From Carex sylvatica (Eukaryota > Streptophyta > Magnoliopsida > Poales > Cyperaceae), in the NCBI GenBank assembly GCA_964058845.1, contig CAXKVR010000099.1:186001-250000 (forward strand): a stretch of DNA of 64,000 nt. Reading direction: 5' to 3'. The notes beneath the pieces were generated by a model, which saw nothing but the letters and a program-made list of their open reading frames with translations, was not told the DNA's origin and ran no database searches. Made by a program: the position numbers and the translations under genes. Of the stretch, positions 11,971 to 23,522 are shown piece after piece; position 1 is the stretch's first letter; the number at the start of each line of letters is the position of its first letter.

Positions 11971-14178
11971 TTAGCAGATAACAATGAAGTCATCATCTTT
12001 GTCATCCTCATCATACTCTTTGTCAACGTCCTTATTATCATCTGCACCATAGTCCTTGTCATTCTCCACATGGCGGTCCTCGTATCCCTTTTCCTCTTCT
12101 TCCTCATCATCAGCTTCGTTGCCGCCTCCAGTCACCTTGAAGCCGCCCAAGCGTGTATTTAATTAGCATCATAATTCAAGTCATGAATATATTTGTGTTT
12201 TTGCATGAAAACCTACGCAACCAGATATAATTTGAGCAGGAAAATCTTGTATTATTTGCCAGAAAACCAGGAGGCTAACATTTATAAATAGATTGATAAC
12301 TTCATCAATTTGACATTTGAGCCTTATGCCCAACAATACAAGTCTTCATTAGATTTGGCGTGACATTTTCCTCGAATTCATTGGGAGATATATATTTTCT
12401 TGATGACATTTGATAGGCCTCATTTGTCTAGGTTTTCAGAAGAAGATACAATAAAAGATTATTGAAGGGCAGGTTTATACCTCTTCACTGTCCTCTGGAC
12501 TGTCCTGTTGCATGTGCAAGCCTACAGCATCAACCTTCTACACCAATGAAATGAAAGAAACATAAATGAGCAATTCGCTCGGAAAAACAAACTATTTGAA
12601 CAAAACAAATCTAATGACAGCATGAGAAGCATAAAACTATCTTTTTGGAAGTATTGGAGAGGGTTTGACCACAGATCACCCCTAACTATGTTATTTTTAT
12701 TTTCTAATGTCATAGGCAGAGAGAGGTTCATTTCCAACATCTTACTCCTCGGATGGATTAATTTAAACCATGACTTGAACTATCGAATTACCAAATGAGG
12801 TGTAAAATATGAAGAGTAACATGGAGTGAGCAATTTAATCCTCATTAACTTACTCCACAACCAAACATAACCTACAACTTATAATATGTTACTTTTTGTA
12901 ATTCTATGTTCTAGGCTAAGCCAAACTATGTTTTGATTGGGGTTGTGTTTGTAATGATTTCAGGCTCACTTTTTAGTAAGAAAAACTATGTTTTTTTGTG
13001 GTTTAAAATTCACTCAGCACGAATCTCAAAGTTGTATGAAGTAGTTCTAACTTACTATGAACAAGCTTTTGAAACATGCAAACTAAATGGTGAAATCAAA
13101 TTTTGAATCATTGATGTTAAAATTTTGTAAAAGAAATGAATTTAATAAATTTCAGACGATTAACAAGACTTGGTGTTGAAAAACTTGCTTTGTTTTGAAA
13201 GATTATGGTTTTTCAACACTATTTAAGGCAAAACAGTAATACAGTATGACCTCATTCCTGATTTCTTTTATAAGTTTACAATTAAATGAGTCCTTCACAC
13301 CAGCTAACAACCATTGGTGAACAAAAATAACAAAAAAGAGAAATTCCAAATAGCCTCACCTGAAAGTAGTACGTAGTGTTGGAGGTTATAGGTCTTTGTC
13401 TACCAGTCAACTTGGCTACCATTCAATAGCAATCTGCCAACTCGCCTTGATCATAATTGAAGGGAAAAGGGTTAGCAGGTGATTTCACATTTCTTTATAA
13501 TAAAACTAAACAGTATGGCCACACTAGAAATAGTATGCTAAACAGTATGCTAAGAACTAAAACTAAGCAGTATAATAAAACAAAAACTAAACAGTATGCT
13601 AAAAACTCACAGTGGAGGAGAAAGAAGAGATGAGAGGAGGTTTTAAAATGAAAGGGTATATTTGTCAAAAAAAAATTAAATAATATGTCAAATGAATAAA
13701 AGGGGATATTGGATATTATATTGTTTTTATGGATAAATTAAATTGACTATTTTATAAGTTTGTATGGACACACTAGAAATTTTGCCTAAAAGTTGTGTCA
13801 CATATTTTCTTTTAAGTTTTTGCAATTGTACTAAAGTTTTACTTGTGCTTATCATTTTGGTTTTGTAACTTAAAACAATTCAAATCTATCTAACAACAAT
13901 AACTATTAAATTATAAATTACAATAAAAAATGACACATACCAAGTAGCAATATAGTGTCACTAACTGGAAGCCCATAGACATCCTGAAACAAATTGTATG
14001 TATAGCTCCCTTAATAACAAAACTTAGAAGTAAAAGACAAAATTATCTTGTGACAAAATGCACTATTTATCAAACAATTTGTCAGGCATAATTTTGATCA
14101 TGTGACATATCAAAATGTTTCAGCAATGAAAATTTGACATACCCGAAAGATTTCATAGATGCACGTTTGAACAATTTC
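11971..14178 (-). pseudogene. Exon remnants of an unidentified gene with a strongly acidic C-terminus
   Basis: Four spliced blocks read on the minus strand: 14178-14143 (12 codons), 13983-13941 (phase 1 end), 12537-12481 (19 codons) and 12135-11971 (54 codons plus stop). Each is bounded by AG and GT. The last two join in frame to give about 73 residues ending in a tail almost entirely Asp, Glu and Lys, finishing DDFIVIC. A further exon-like block lies near 13370-13450 (with TTYYF before a GTGAGG donor), but its frame does not connect cleanly to the upstream exon: an in-frame stop appears in each reading. That suggests decay or a missed splice site. I do not recognise the family; acidic tails are common in histone-binding proteins, but this is not evidence of function. 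Confidence 0.4.
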
Positions 14179-14189
14179 CTACAGCAGTA

Positions 14190-15450
14190 GTAAGAAAAGT
14201 ACAAAAACAAACTTAATCCAAAAAAATATTAGAAACAAAACTTGCTAATACATGGAAACAGACATGCATAGATACGTACTGTTAGTTTGTAATAATTTAA
14301 AAGTCAATAATACGATAATTTATCATATAAAGCTTTGTTCATAAATTGAGTGATTAATAAACTGTTATTTTGTTATCTTGAGTATTATTGCATTTATAAA
14401 TTATTTCTTTTTCTGATTAAAGTCATTAACTAAAATTGTGAAACTTCATAATATAGATGATATATATTCTTAAAAGTCTCTAACCGAGGTAATTAGCAGG
14501 AATACTAATTAACCGTTATAAAGTTAGTATGTGAATTAAAAGATGGTTATGTTTTACAAACTATTTGATAAGAGATGTCATTTTAATCACATAGATACAT
14601 GTTTTAGGAACATGGTATTAGACAGATCCCGAATGAAACATTAAATGAAATTGTGTTCGTGTCATTAATGTTTTCATTCAGTGTTAAGTTCTAAAGAATA
14701 AGGTATTCATCTTTCATACTAAGAGATGTGTATGTGTGATTGTTACCTAACGCTGTCGGTAAAATGCAGTCATAACGGTAGCTCTTCGTAGACATAGCTT
14801 AGCTGAGGTAGTGATGGTTTATCAAAAGTACTATTATCCCTCGTATATCTATACGAGTTATAGTATCACTGTGCCCCTTGATAGAGTAAAATTATCTGCT
14901 AGCGGTATAATTACAAGAGTAATTATATTTGATAATCTGCTCAAGATCAAGAAAAGATTAAGTTTACAAGGATGACACACACTTACCTTGAAACTGATCT
15001 GATAGCTATGAGACAAAAGAATTAACACAAGAAAAATAGTTTACTGGATCGTGGTATTGTACAGTACAGCATCATCTGTGTAATTGGATGATCATAGTGC
15101 ATTTTGCCAGGTGCCTCCTATGATTATAGAAGTTAAAAAAGTTTTTAATTTTATTTACCAACATAACACAGATCCTATTGGGTCACACCATATAGGAGCT
15201 ACTCGGAGAATCTTATTGATTAATTATAAATTAATTATGATTAATAGTAAGATGGTTATAATTAATTATACGTGATATAATTAAATTATAAATGTCATAT
15301 AAGATGACAAGCAAAAAACAACGGTTAATTTATAAACGTGCACGACACGTTGTATAAAAGTTACCGAAATAACAACTGCAAGAAATATAATTGTTCAGAA
15401 TAATTATATGGATGTTAATTGAAATGGAGCCAAGGGCATTTTTGATCTTT
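14190..15450. other. AT-rich spacer, possibly the outer part of the copia element
   Basis: No gene is recognised. The sequence has no clear LTR start, so the 5' limit of the following retrotransposon is unresolved and could lie within this stretch. Confidence 0.3.
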
Positions 15451-15452
15451 TA

Positions 15453-15578
15453 ACATGTCATCCGTATCCATATGACATGTCATCAATCTTATTCACATGA
15501 CATGTCATCGTTTTTATCCACATGACACGTCATCGATCTTATCCACATGACATGTCATCATCCCTATCCACCCGAGAG
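15453..15578. repeat. Short tandem repeats with TGACATGTCA palindromes in a retrotransposon LTR
   Basis: Four to five units of about 30-32 bp follow the pattern ATCTTATYCACATGACATGTCATC. Each contains the palindrome TGACATGTCA or a one-base variant. The array lies about 35-160 bp upstream of the TATA-like CTATAAATAAGG at 15611. This is the place where LTR enhancers sit, so these are plausible U3 regulatory repeats. Confidence 0.65.
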
Positions 15579-16335
15579 TATTTCGGTCATTTGGCAACTG
15601 CCATATAACCCTATAAATAAGGGTGGAGGAGTAGAGAGAAAATTTGCTAATTCACTTCGTATCGGATCGTGTCAGATCGATTCAAGTTTCTATTTTATCT
15701 CTTTCTCGGTTTCTCTCCCAAATAGTATTTCAGTTGAGAAAAGAAAGTCATACGTAGTTGACGTATAATCTTGCGAGTTGTTGAGAAGTATATTTGCGGG
15801 ATTGATGAATAGTATTTTTCTGAATTTCACGGTATTTTAGTTTTGCTTATTAGTGAATCTGAATAACTGTAAATTCGTGTTTAAGTGTTTTTGTCTTTTC
15901 TCAGTGAATAGTATTTTTGCAAAATTTCATAATTTATGATATTTCTGGCAAAAGAATAAATCGCTCTTCGGTTAGTCATGGTGGATAACTGATAAAGGCA
16001 TCAGATGTCTGATGCTTCGAGACGAATCATTCCGATGCGAGTCATTCTTCCCAGTCGGTCTTCATTCCAATCCGAATTTGGAAACAAGGTATAAATATTA
16101 TATTAATCTATTTAATTGGTAAGTAGATTAAAGTTTTGAAAATCAACCATGGAGTAGATCTGTAAAAGGATTAAAAAAGATTTTGATGCCAAAGGAATAC
16201 GGAAGGTAGACCCCTTGGAATATTTTCTAACATACCTCGTTTAATCCTTGGCTTAAGTTAGATGTAAAATTTTTATTTTACGGTCTTTTCGCACTTAAGC
16301 TAATCAATGAGTTTGAACTGTCAAAAATCCAATAG
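15579..16335 (+). mobile_element. 5' LTR (R/U5 part) of a Ty1/copia element
   Basis: A TATA-like CTATAAATAAGG at 15611-15622 is followed by leader sequence up to a tRNA primer-binding site at 16336. The LTR 3' end should lie just before that site, near the CA at about 16329-16331. No matching 3' LTR is found downstream, so the element is truncated and the LTR start cannot be fixed by comparison. Confidence 0.55.
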
Positions 16336-16347
16336 CGGTATCAGAGC
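16336..16347 (+). other. Primer-binding site for initiator-Met tRNA
   Basis: CGGTATCAGAGC differs by one base from TGGTATCAGAGC, the standard sequence complementary to the 3' end of plant initiator tRNA-Met used by copia elements. Its position between LTR and gag is as expected. Confidence 0.75.
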
Positions 16348-16632
16348 ACAGGGGTCTCCCGCTAATTGATTTTCTAAAAGTTATAACTTATGCAAATTTG
16401 GTGCATATACTGCATATCGGTTCAATTCTTAGATTTGCAGCTTAAGTCCAAATCGATTAGAAATGAGATTTTCTTAGATCAGTTCTATCGACTAAGAAAG
16501 TTAAATTAGATTTAAGTTTTCTTTATACTTTCTTATGAAATGTAAACTTTTACATTTCTTGGATCAGTTTTTCGACTGAGAAAGATAAAATAGGATTTTA
16601 TGCTTTCTTTATGCTTTTGTTTTCAAAACTTT

Positions 16633-17080
16633 CGATTGCGTTAAAGTTCATCGAAGAATGTGATGAAGCAATAAAGTACCTGAGTAAGAGTTGTTAATCT
16701 TCACCCGTAAAAGATAATGTTAATGTCAAGAAAAGTCTCAGTTTTTCGACTAACCCTTTTTTTATGTGTCATGATGACTGGCCCAAAGGAAACTTTGTTA
16801 CGTTACCAAATTGCTTTAATGCTTTTAAAATGGCAAAATGTAATCCTTTTGCCTTTTTGAAAACCTTCGGATAAGTAAAGTTCATCGAAGAATGTGATGA
16901 AGCAATAAAGTACCTTAGTAAGAGTTGTTGGTCTCCACCGTAAAAGAGATGGTTCTGTCTAGGAAAGATTGAGTTTAAGCGGTCCTCGTGACCCCGATCT
17001 TTCCTGGGAGCTAGCTCATTTTACGTGTCCTGACAACTTGTCAAAAAGAAACTTTGTCACGTTACCAAATTGCTTTATGG
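16633..17080 (+). repeat. Direct duplication of about 220 bp in the copia leader
   Basis: Two copies (about 16633-16830 and 16865-17080) share AAGTTCATCGAAGAATGTGA, GCAATAAAGTACCT and CGTTACCAAATTGCTTTA. The second copy has an extra internal segment. The duplication is in the untranslated leader between the primer-binding site and gag. Confidence 0.7.
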
Positions 17081-17871
17081 ACCGAAAAGATTATCTGTTT
17101 TTAAAACATATAAATTATTTATGTGCTTTAATGGTATAAATAAGAACTGAGTATAGCTGCAAAATAAAGAATTAGGAACTGATAAAAATATACTTGACTT
17201 GGTCTTGTATATAAGTAAATTAGATTTACTGCTTTGATATGAAATGTATAAATTAGATTTATCGTTTTCAAAAAACCATGAAAGAATGTTTGTCTTCTGA
17301 CATACGCCTTTCACGTGTCCGTAGAACTGTCTAAAGTCAGTTATAAGAACTGACTGCTTAACAAAGCTAAGCATGTGAAAGAGGGTTCTGACGAACCTCT
17401 TTTAAAGATTGCTAAGCAAGATTAAGTATAAACACAAATCCATTAGAATTTAGTATGCCCTTCCTACTCTATCATTCTCACACCATTGTTCATTGGTTGA
17501 CGGTTCTCTACTGAGTAGGCGTCGCCTTTTACCTTTGGTGGTCAAGGGTTATGTAAGACATATCAAACCAAATAGAGTGATGTTATTTACCAATGATTTT
17601 TAAAAAGTTTGGGCTTGGGGCAAAGTCTTCATTAAAAACACGTGATATTTTAACGAAACCAAGAATCACAATGAGATGTGATTAGCAAGTTTGTTTACCT
17701 AAAATAACTAATGACTAAGTCATGTGTAAAAGCTGGCTTATACATTAGTGAAAATAGGGATCTTGGTCCTACTACAAAAGGGAATAGAATAAATTTGCAG
17801 TGGGAGTTTTATTATTGGAATAAGACATTACATGAACAAAGCTAAAATCTTTACTTTTAATGTTGTAGCAT

Positions 17872-19856
17872 ATGGCTAAAGAAACATCTGTCTTATTACG
17901 TTCCCTACTCGAAAAAGAAAATCGGCTACCAAGTGAGAAAAAGGAATATGTCCTAAACACACCAGTCCTTGCTAAACCTAAAATGGTTGAGAGCAGCTCT
18001 ATCAGTACTCACATGCTTCGTATGACAAGCGATATTGAGAAACTGGAGAAGCTTAACTGTCCATTGAGCCATGAGTTGGCTACATATATTATCCTGAACT
18101 CACTTTCTCTCAGCTATTCGGGGTTCATCGTGAACTTACATAAGCATGGGATGGATAAGAACTTACAGGAGCCCCAAGGGATGCTGAGGATCATAGATGG
18201 CGATATGAAGAAGAGCTCTTCTGCCCTCATGATCCAAGCTGGTGGGAGGAAAATTAAGAAAGCAAAAAAGTACAAAGGCAAAGGGAGGCAGGTTCTTAAT
18301 CAGAACACTCCCAAGATAAATATTTCTGCTAACTCTGACTGCCTTTACTTTAGTAGTAAAGGTCAATGGAAAGGAAACTGTCCGAGGTATCTAGAATATC
18401 TGAAATCTAGGAGAGACTCAGAAGTTTTAGTCTCTGGTATTAATGTTATTGAAGTTAATGTTATAACCTCTATTAATGATTGGGTACTGAATACCGGATC
18501 ATGTGCTCATATTTGTTCAAATATGAATGTACTGAGAAATAAGAGGAAGTTACGTAATAAGGAAGTACAACTCCAAGTTGGAAACGGAGCACATGTTGCA
18601 GCCGTTACAGTCAGAAGAATAGAGTTGTATTTGCCCAAGGGGCTTATAATGGAACTTGAAAATGTATATTTTGTTCCTAGCATTTCCAAGAATATCATAT
18701 CAATCTCATGTTTAGAGATGAATGGTTTCTCATTTGTTATAAAAGACAATAGATGTTCTATTTATAAAAATGAGATATATTATGGATCCTCTTGTATGAT
18801 GAATGGTCTTTATATGTTGGAAATGGACAAACTCGTGTTTAACATCAATAACAAACGACTCAAAGAGTCTCATGAAAGCATGATTTATATGTGGCATTGT
18901 TGTCTTGGTCATATAAATGAGAAATGCATCAAGAAGTTATACGAGATTGGACTTCTTGGTAAATTTGATCTTGAATCAATTAGCACATGCGAGTCTTGTT
19001 TACGTCAAAAAATGACCAAAGCGTCTTTCTCCAAAAAGAGCAAAAAGGCAAGTGACTTATTAGGTCTTATACACATTGATGTATGTGGACCTATGAGTAC
19101 TTATGCAAGAAACAGTTATTCTTGCTTTATCACGTTTATTGATTATTACAGTAGATACGGTTATGTCTATTTGATGAGACATAAGTCTGAATCCTTTGAT
19201 GAGTTCAATGAATTCAAGGCTGAAGTAGAAAATCAATTAAACAAAAGTATTAATGCCTTACGATCGGACCGTGGAGGCGAGTACTTGAGTTTTGAGTTTA
19301 AAACATACTTAAAGGAATGTGGGATAATCTCACAACTCACGCCTCCGGGGACACCGCAATGGAACGGTGTTTCTGAGAGAATGAATCAAACTCTGCTAGA
19401 CATGGTTTGTTCCATGATGAGTAACGCCACTCTTCCAAAATTATTTTGGGGACACGCACTAGAAACTGCCGCATGATTAGTAAATATGGTTCCATCCAAG
19501 TCAGTAGAAAAGACTCTGTCAAATGCCCGACGTCTGGCAAACTTGATCCCAAAGCTGACAAATGCTTTTTCGTAGGGTATCCTAAGGAAACAAAAAGATA
19601 TTACTTCTAGCACCAGTCCAAGAATAAAAAAGTTGTTGCTCGTTTTAGTGTATTTTTGGAGAACCAAATTCTTGCAAAAAGTAGTGGGAGTAATGTAATA
19701 CTTGAAGAAATTCAAGATACATCACATAATATAATATATAAACCAGATCAGATTAACCCACCACTTGATATTTCGGATGATGAGCATTTGGAAGAACCAA
19801 ATCCACAAGTAGCTGTGGATGAGGTTCTAGTCCCGAGCTCAAGTACTTCAATGTGA
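17872..19856 (+). pseudogene. Degenerate Ty1/copia gag-pol
   Basis: An open frame of 534 codons (17872-19476) covers the end of gag, a zinc knuckle, protease, the pre-integrase zinc domain and most of the integrase core. The knuckle keeps Cys157 and Cys170, but Phe160 and Gln165 replace a Cys and the His. The protease motif reads WVLNTGS, with Asn207 where the catalytic Asp belongs. The integrase retains its first Asp (HIDVCGP), second Asp (RSDRGGEY) and Glu (GVSERMN). A stop follows at ETAA. Downstream to 19856 a further copia segment can be followed in shifted frames after a deletion. Reverse transcriptase and RNase H are absent. The element cannot move by itself. Confidence 0.9.
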
Positions 19857-19871
19857 GTTGAAGTAGAACTA

Positions 19872-20118
19872 GATGTGATATATATATTTTGAAATGTGCT
19901 TGGAGATCAAATTTTACATTTTGTTTTTTGGAATGTTTTTATTATTTATTAAGATGGTTTGAAAATCGCTATTTTTAATAAATAGTAAAATCCTTTTGGA
20001 TCATTGAAAACAGTGATCTTCAAACCATCTTAATAAATAGTAAGAGTTCCAAAAAATTAAAATTTAATCTCCAAGCAAATTTTAATATAGATATCATGTT
20101 AAACGGTTTGGTCTCTAA
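19872..20118. mobile_element. Palindromic MITE, copy 1 (partial)
   Basis: It shares the family core: TGAAATGTGCTTGGAGAYCA, then ACTATTTATTAAG-like sequence, a short centre, and the inverted arm ending TTTAATATAGAT. The outer left arm is missing. It directly abuts copy 2. Confidence 0.65.
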
Positions 20119-20119
20119 A

Positions 20120-20538
20120 TATATAGAGAGAGAGAGAGAATGGCTAAGCTCAAAATATTTTTTCCTATCTCTAGAACAAATAACTCGGTTTTTCAATTTT
20201 CAAAGTCCAAATAGTCGATCCAAATTATTAGATGTTCAATCTATATTAAAATGTGCCTGGAGACCAAATTTTATATTTTTTTTGTAATTTTTTTACTATT
20301 TATTAAGATGGTTTAAAAATCGTTGTTTTTCAATAGTGCAGAATTTTAATAAAAACAGTAATTTTTAAACTATCTTAATAAATAGTAAAAAAATAGAAAA
20401 AATGTAAAATTTGGTCTCCAAGCAAATTTTAATATAGATTGAAAATCTAATAGTTTGAATCGACTGTTTGGACTTTGAAATCAAAAAACCGAGTCGTTTG
20501 TTCCGAAGGTTAGAAAAAATATTTTGAGATTAGCCATA

Positions 20539-20572
<34 letters not shown>
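20120..20572. mobile_element. Palindromic MITE, copy 2
   Basis: An almost fully palindromic element. Left-arm sequences (ATGGCTAAGCTCAAAATATT, then AAAATGTGCCTGGAGACC) return inverted on the right, ending in AGCCATACTC. It is flanked by GA and TA microsatellites on both sides. The centre has paired ACTATTTATTAAGATGGTTT and its inverse. No coding capacity is seen. Confidence 0.8.
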
Positions 20573-20586
<14 letters not shown>

Positions 20587-21043
20587 CGGACCTATGTGGT
20601 TCCAATCGGGAACCACATGAGTCCGATTTTGAGTTTTAATGAAGATCGGGATGTTCCGTTCGACTTTGCTCCCCCTTGAAACCTCTTGATGTTTAAGTTG
20701 TAATTCGAGTTAAATTTAGAGTTAAAATAAAAATAAATTTCTTGAATTATGATTATTAATTAGAATTATAGGTTAGAGAATCATAAATGATAAGTTAGAG
20801 TATTGGAAAGTATAAGTTAAAGTATTTTTTTTATTGAGTACCTAATTACTTAATAGGTTTAAATCCGATTTGATATTTTTTTTGCATTCCTCTGATGAAA
20901 ATCCTGGGTCAGCCTATATATATATATATATATATATTCTATCATTTCACTAACTATAATTGTAAAATTTGCCAAAAAAAAGCCTTAGAATAGTGAAGTG
21001 CTCATTGTGTTAGTTACTTATCTGACTTAATATATATCTGCAG

Positions 21044-23511
21044 TTCTCAAGACTTAATCCACTCCAACTGGACCTTCCAGTAATAAAACTTGGCGAAAAT
21101 GAGGAAGTAACAGAGGAAGTAGTGGTAACTTCTCTAAGGAGAGCTATTAGTAGATATTCTACATTACAAACAAATGATGGCCACTGGGCTGGGGATTATG
21201 GAGGCCCTCTGTTTCTCAAGCCATTTTTGGTACTTCATGTCTAAATTATTTGCTCATAAATTTCTGCTCCACTAACTTCCAACAACAAAAAATAATTACT
21301 TCTCCAAACAGATAATAACTTTGTATGTCACTGTAGCATTGAACGCCGTTCTCTCCTCTGAGCATCAAAAGGAGATGCGCCGCTATCTCTATAATCACCA
21401 GGTACATTATTCTGATATTATACTTATTAATAAAAATCAACTTCAAAAATTGCATGCGCATTTGTGTACTAACATTAAATATTGTTAACAATTTGCGAGT
21501 GAAACAACAGAACAAAGATGGGGGATGGGGATTGCATATAGAGGGGCATAGCACCATGTTTGGTTCTGTGATGTCATATGTCACTTTGAGGTTGTTTGGT
21601 AAAGGCACCAATGGTGGAGATGGCGCCATGGAGAAAGCAAGGGATTGGATACTAAGCCATGGAAGTGCTACTGCTATTACTTCATGGGGGAAAATGTGAC
21701 TCTCCGTAAGTGCTGAATTGTATCCACCAATGTTTTATTCTTTCCCCTGATATTTTTAATTTATTTGAATAAATTCAGGTGCTTGGACTGTTTGACTGGT
21801 CTGGGAATAATCCTCTACCGCCTGAGATATGGCTGCTCCCTTACATTCTGCCCATTCATCCTGGTACATACCTTCTTTTGTCGTATCCAATGACAATTAT
21901 ATACTTATTAATGTGTTCAATATGATAGATTCTTTATAGTTCAAACAATAAATGAAAAATTTGTAATATGTACTGGTCTTGGTGTTTTTGAAACAAGACA
22001 TCTATATGTTTGAATGTAAAATTTGCAGGGAGGTTGTGGTGTCACTGCCGAATGGTTTATTTGCCGATGTCTTACATTTACGGAAAGAGATTTGTTGGCA
22101 AAATCACATTGCTGGTATTGGAACTAAGGGAGGAACACTATTCGGTTCGTTATGACAGGATTGATTGGAACAAGGCTCGCAATGAATCTGCAAAGGTTTG
22201 TTAATTTATATGAGATAGACTTGGGTGAACCATGGCTCACCAAGTGTTTGTACTCCACGCCGTATTTTCATTTTAAAAGTCCAAATGACCGATCTGAACC
22301 GTTAGGTGTGATTTCTATATTGAAATGTGCTTGGAGACCAAAGTTTATATTTTTTGAAATTTATTTACTATTTATTAAGTATTTTTTAAAATAACTGTTT
22401 TGCTGTGAACAGTAAAAACAGTAAAAATTTCTGGACCATCGGATCAGCAATTTTCAAAAATACTTAATAATTAGTAAAACAAATTCCAAAAAATATAAAA
22501 TTTGGTCTCCAAGCACATTTCAATATGGAGAACAAGATGAATGGTTCGGATCGGTTGTTTGAATTTTCAAAATGACTAAAATGAATCATGGCTTACCAAC
22601 TTGAAATAAGTCATGACTCATTTTAGCCCAACTTAATTTATATAATTTCTCATTCTCAATTTTACTACAGCTTCAACTGGTAAACATTGATCAGGTTCCT
22701 ACTGGGATTTTGATTTATTTTGTAAATTTTATTGTTCGTCATATGCAGGAAGATCTGTATTACCCCCATCCAATGATACAGGATATACTATGGACCACAC
22801 TTCAAAAATTTGTTGAACCTATTTTAATGCACTGGCCTGGTGACAAATTAAGAGAAAAGGCTCTTAACATTGCTAGCCATCATATCCATTATGAAGACGA
22901 GAACACTCGTTACATTTGCATTGGTCCTGTTAGCAAGGTCTCCAATCTTGTTTTCTTTTGTTATTATTATTATTATTTGATAGATGAATTAAATGCGCAA
23001 TAGCATTTAATACTTACTAATGCTACTCCAGGGGATGGTATTTCATGTAATGTAATTTGGTGTAGGTGCTAAATATGTTGTGCTGTTGGATAGAAGATCC
23101 GAGCTCACAAGCGTTTAAGCTCCACATACCAAGAATCTATGACTATGGATTGCTGAAGATGGAATGAAAATGCAGGGTCACAATGGTTCTCAATTGTGGG
23201 ACACTGCATTTACTGTTCAGGCAATCTATGCCACTGGTCTGGTTCAAGAGTATGCACCAACCCTATACAAGACTCATTACTTCATAAATAATAGTCAGGT
23301 ATCCATAATATTTATGCATGCATATATCAAGTCGGTTTCAAAATTTGATGATCTAAAAATAAAAAGGTATATGTTGTAATGGAACTTTTTATTTTATAAG
23401 ATACTTGAAGATTCTCCAGGTGATCTTAGCTCCTGGTATCATCACATATCTAAAGGTGCATGGCCATTCAGTACAGCAGATCAGGGCTGGGCAGTTTCTG
23501 ATTGCACTGCA
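21044..23511 (+). pseudogene. Oxidosqualene cyclase pseudogene, cycloartenol-synthase-like
   Basis: Eight exon remnants (21044-21229, 21312-21401, 21511-21705, 21779-21863, 22029-22195, 22749-22937, 23066-23298, 23401-23511) align in order with plant oxidosqualene cyclases. They include [56 protein letters not shown] and the end at [10 protein letters not shown]. Splice sites are still GT-AG. These enzymes fold 2,3-oxidosqualene into sterol or triterpene skeletons. The copy is dead: TGA at 21697-21699 replaces the Trp codon after GKM, and a 4-nt deletion after RIYDY (about 23143) shifts frame into a stop. Exon 1 and everything after SDCTA, including the catalytic DCTAE motif's end and the C-terminal half, are missing. 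At about 23512 the sequence switches to an unrelated duplicated segment. Confidence 0.93.
22262..22580. mobile_element. Palindromic MITE, copy 3, in an OSC intron
   Basis: It carries the family arms (GAAATGTGCTTGGAGACCAA and the inverse with TTGGTCTCCAAGCACATTTC) around a short centre. It lies wholly inside the intron between pseudogene exons 22029-22195 and 22749-22937. Unlike the other copies it is not flanked by a long TA tract. Confidence 0.75.
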
Positions 23512-23522
23512 TTTACACTTTA

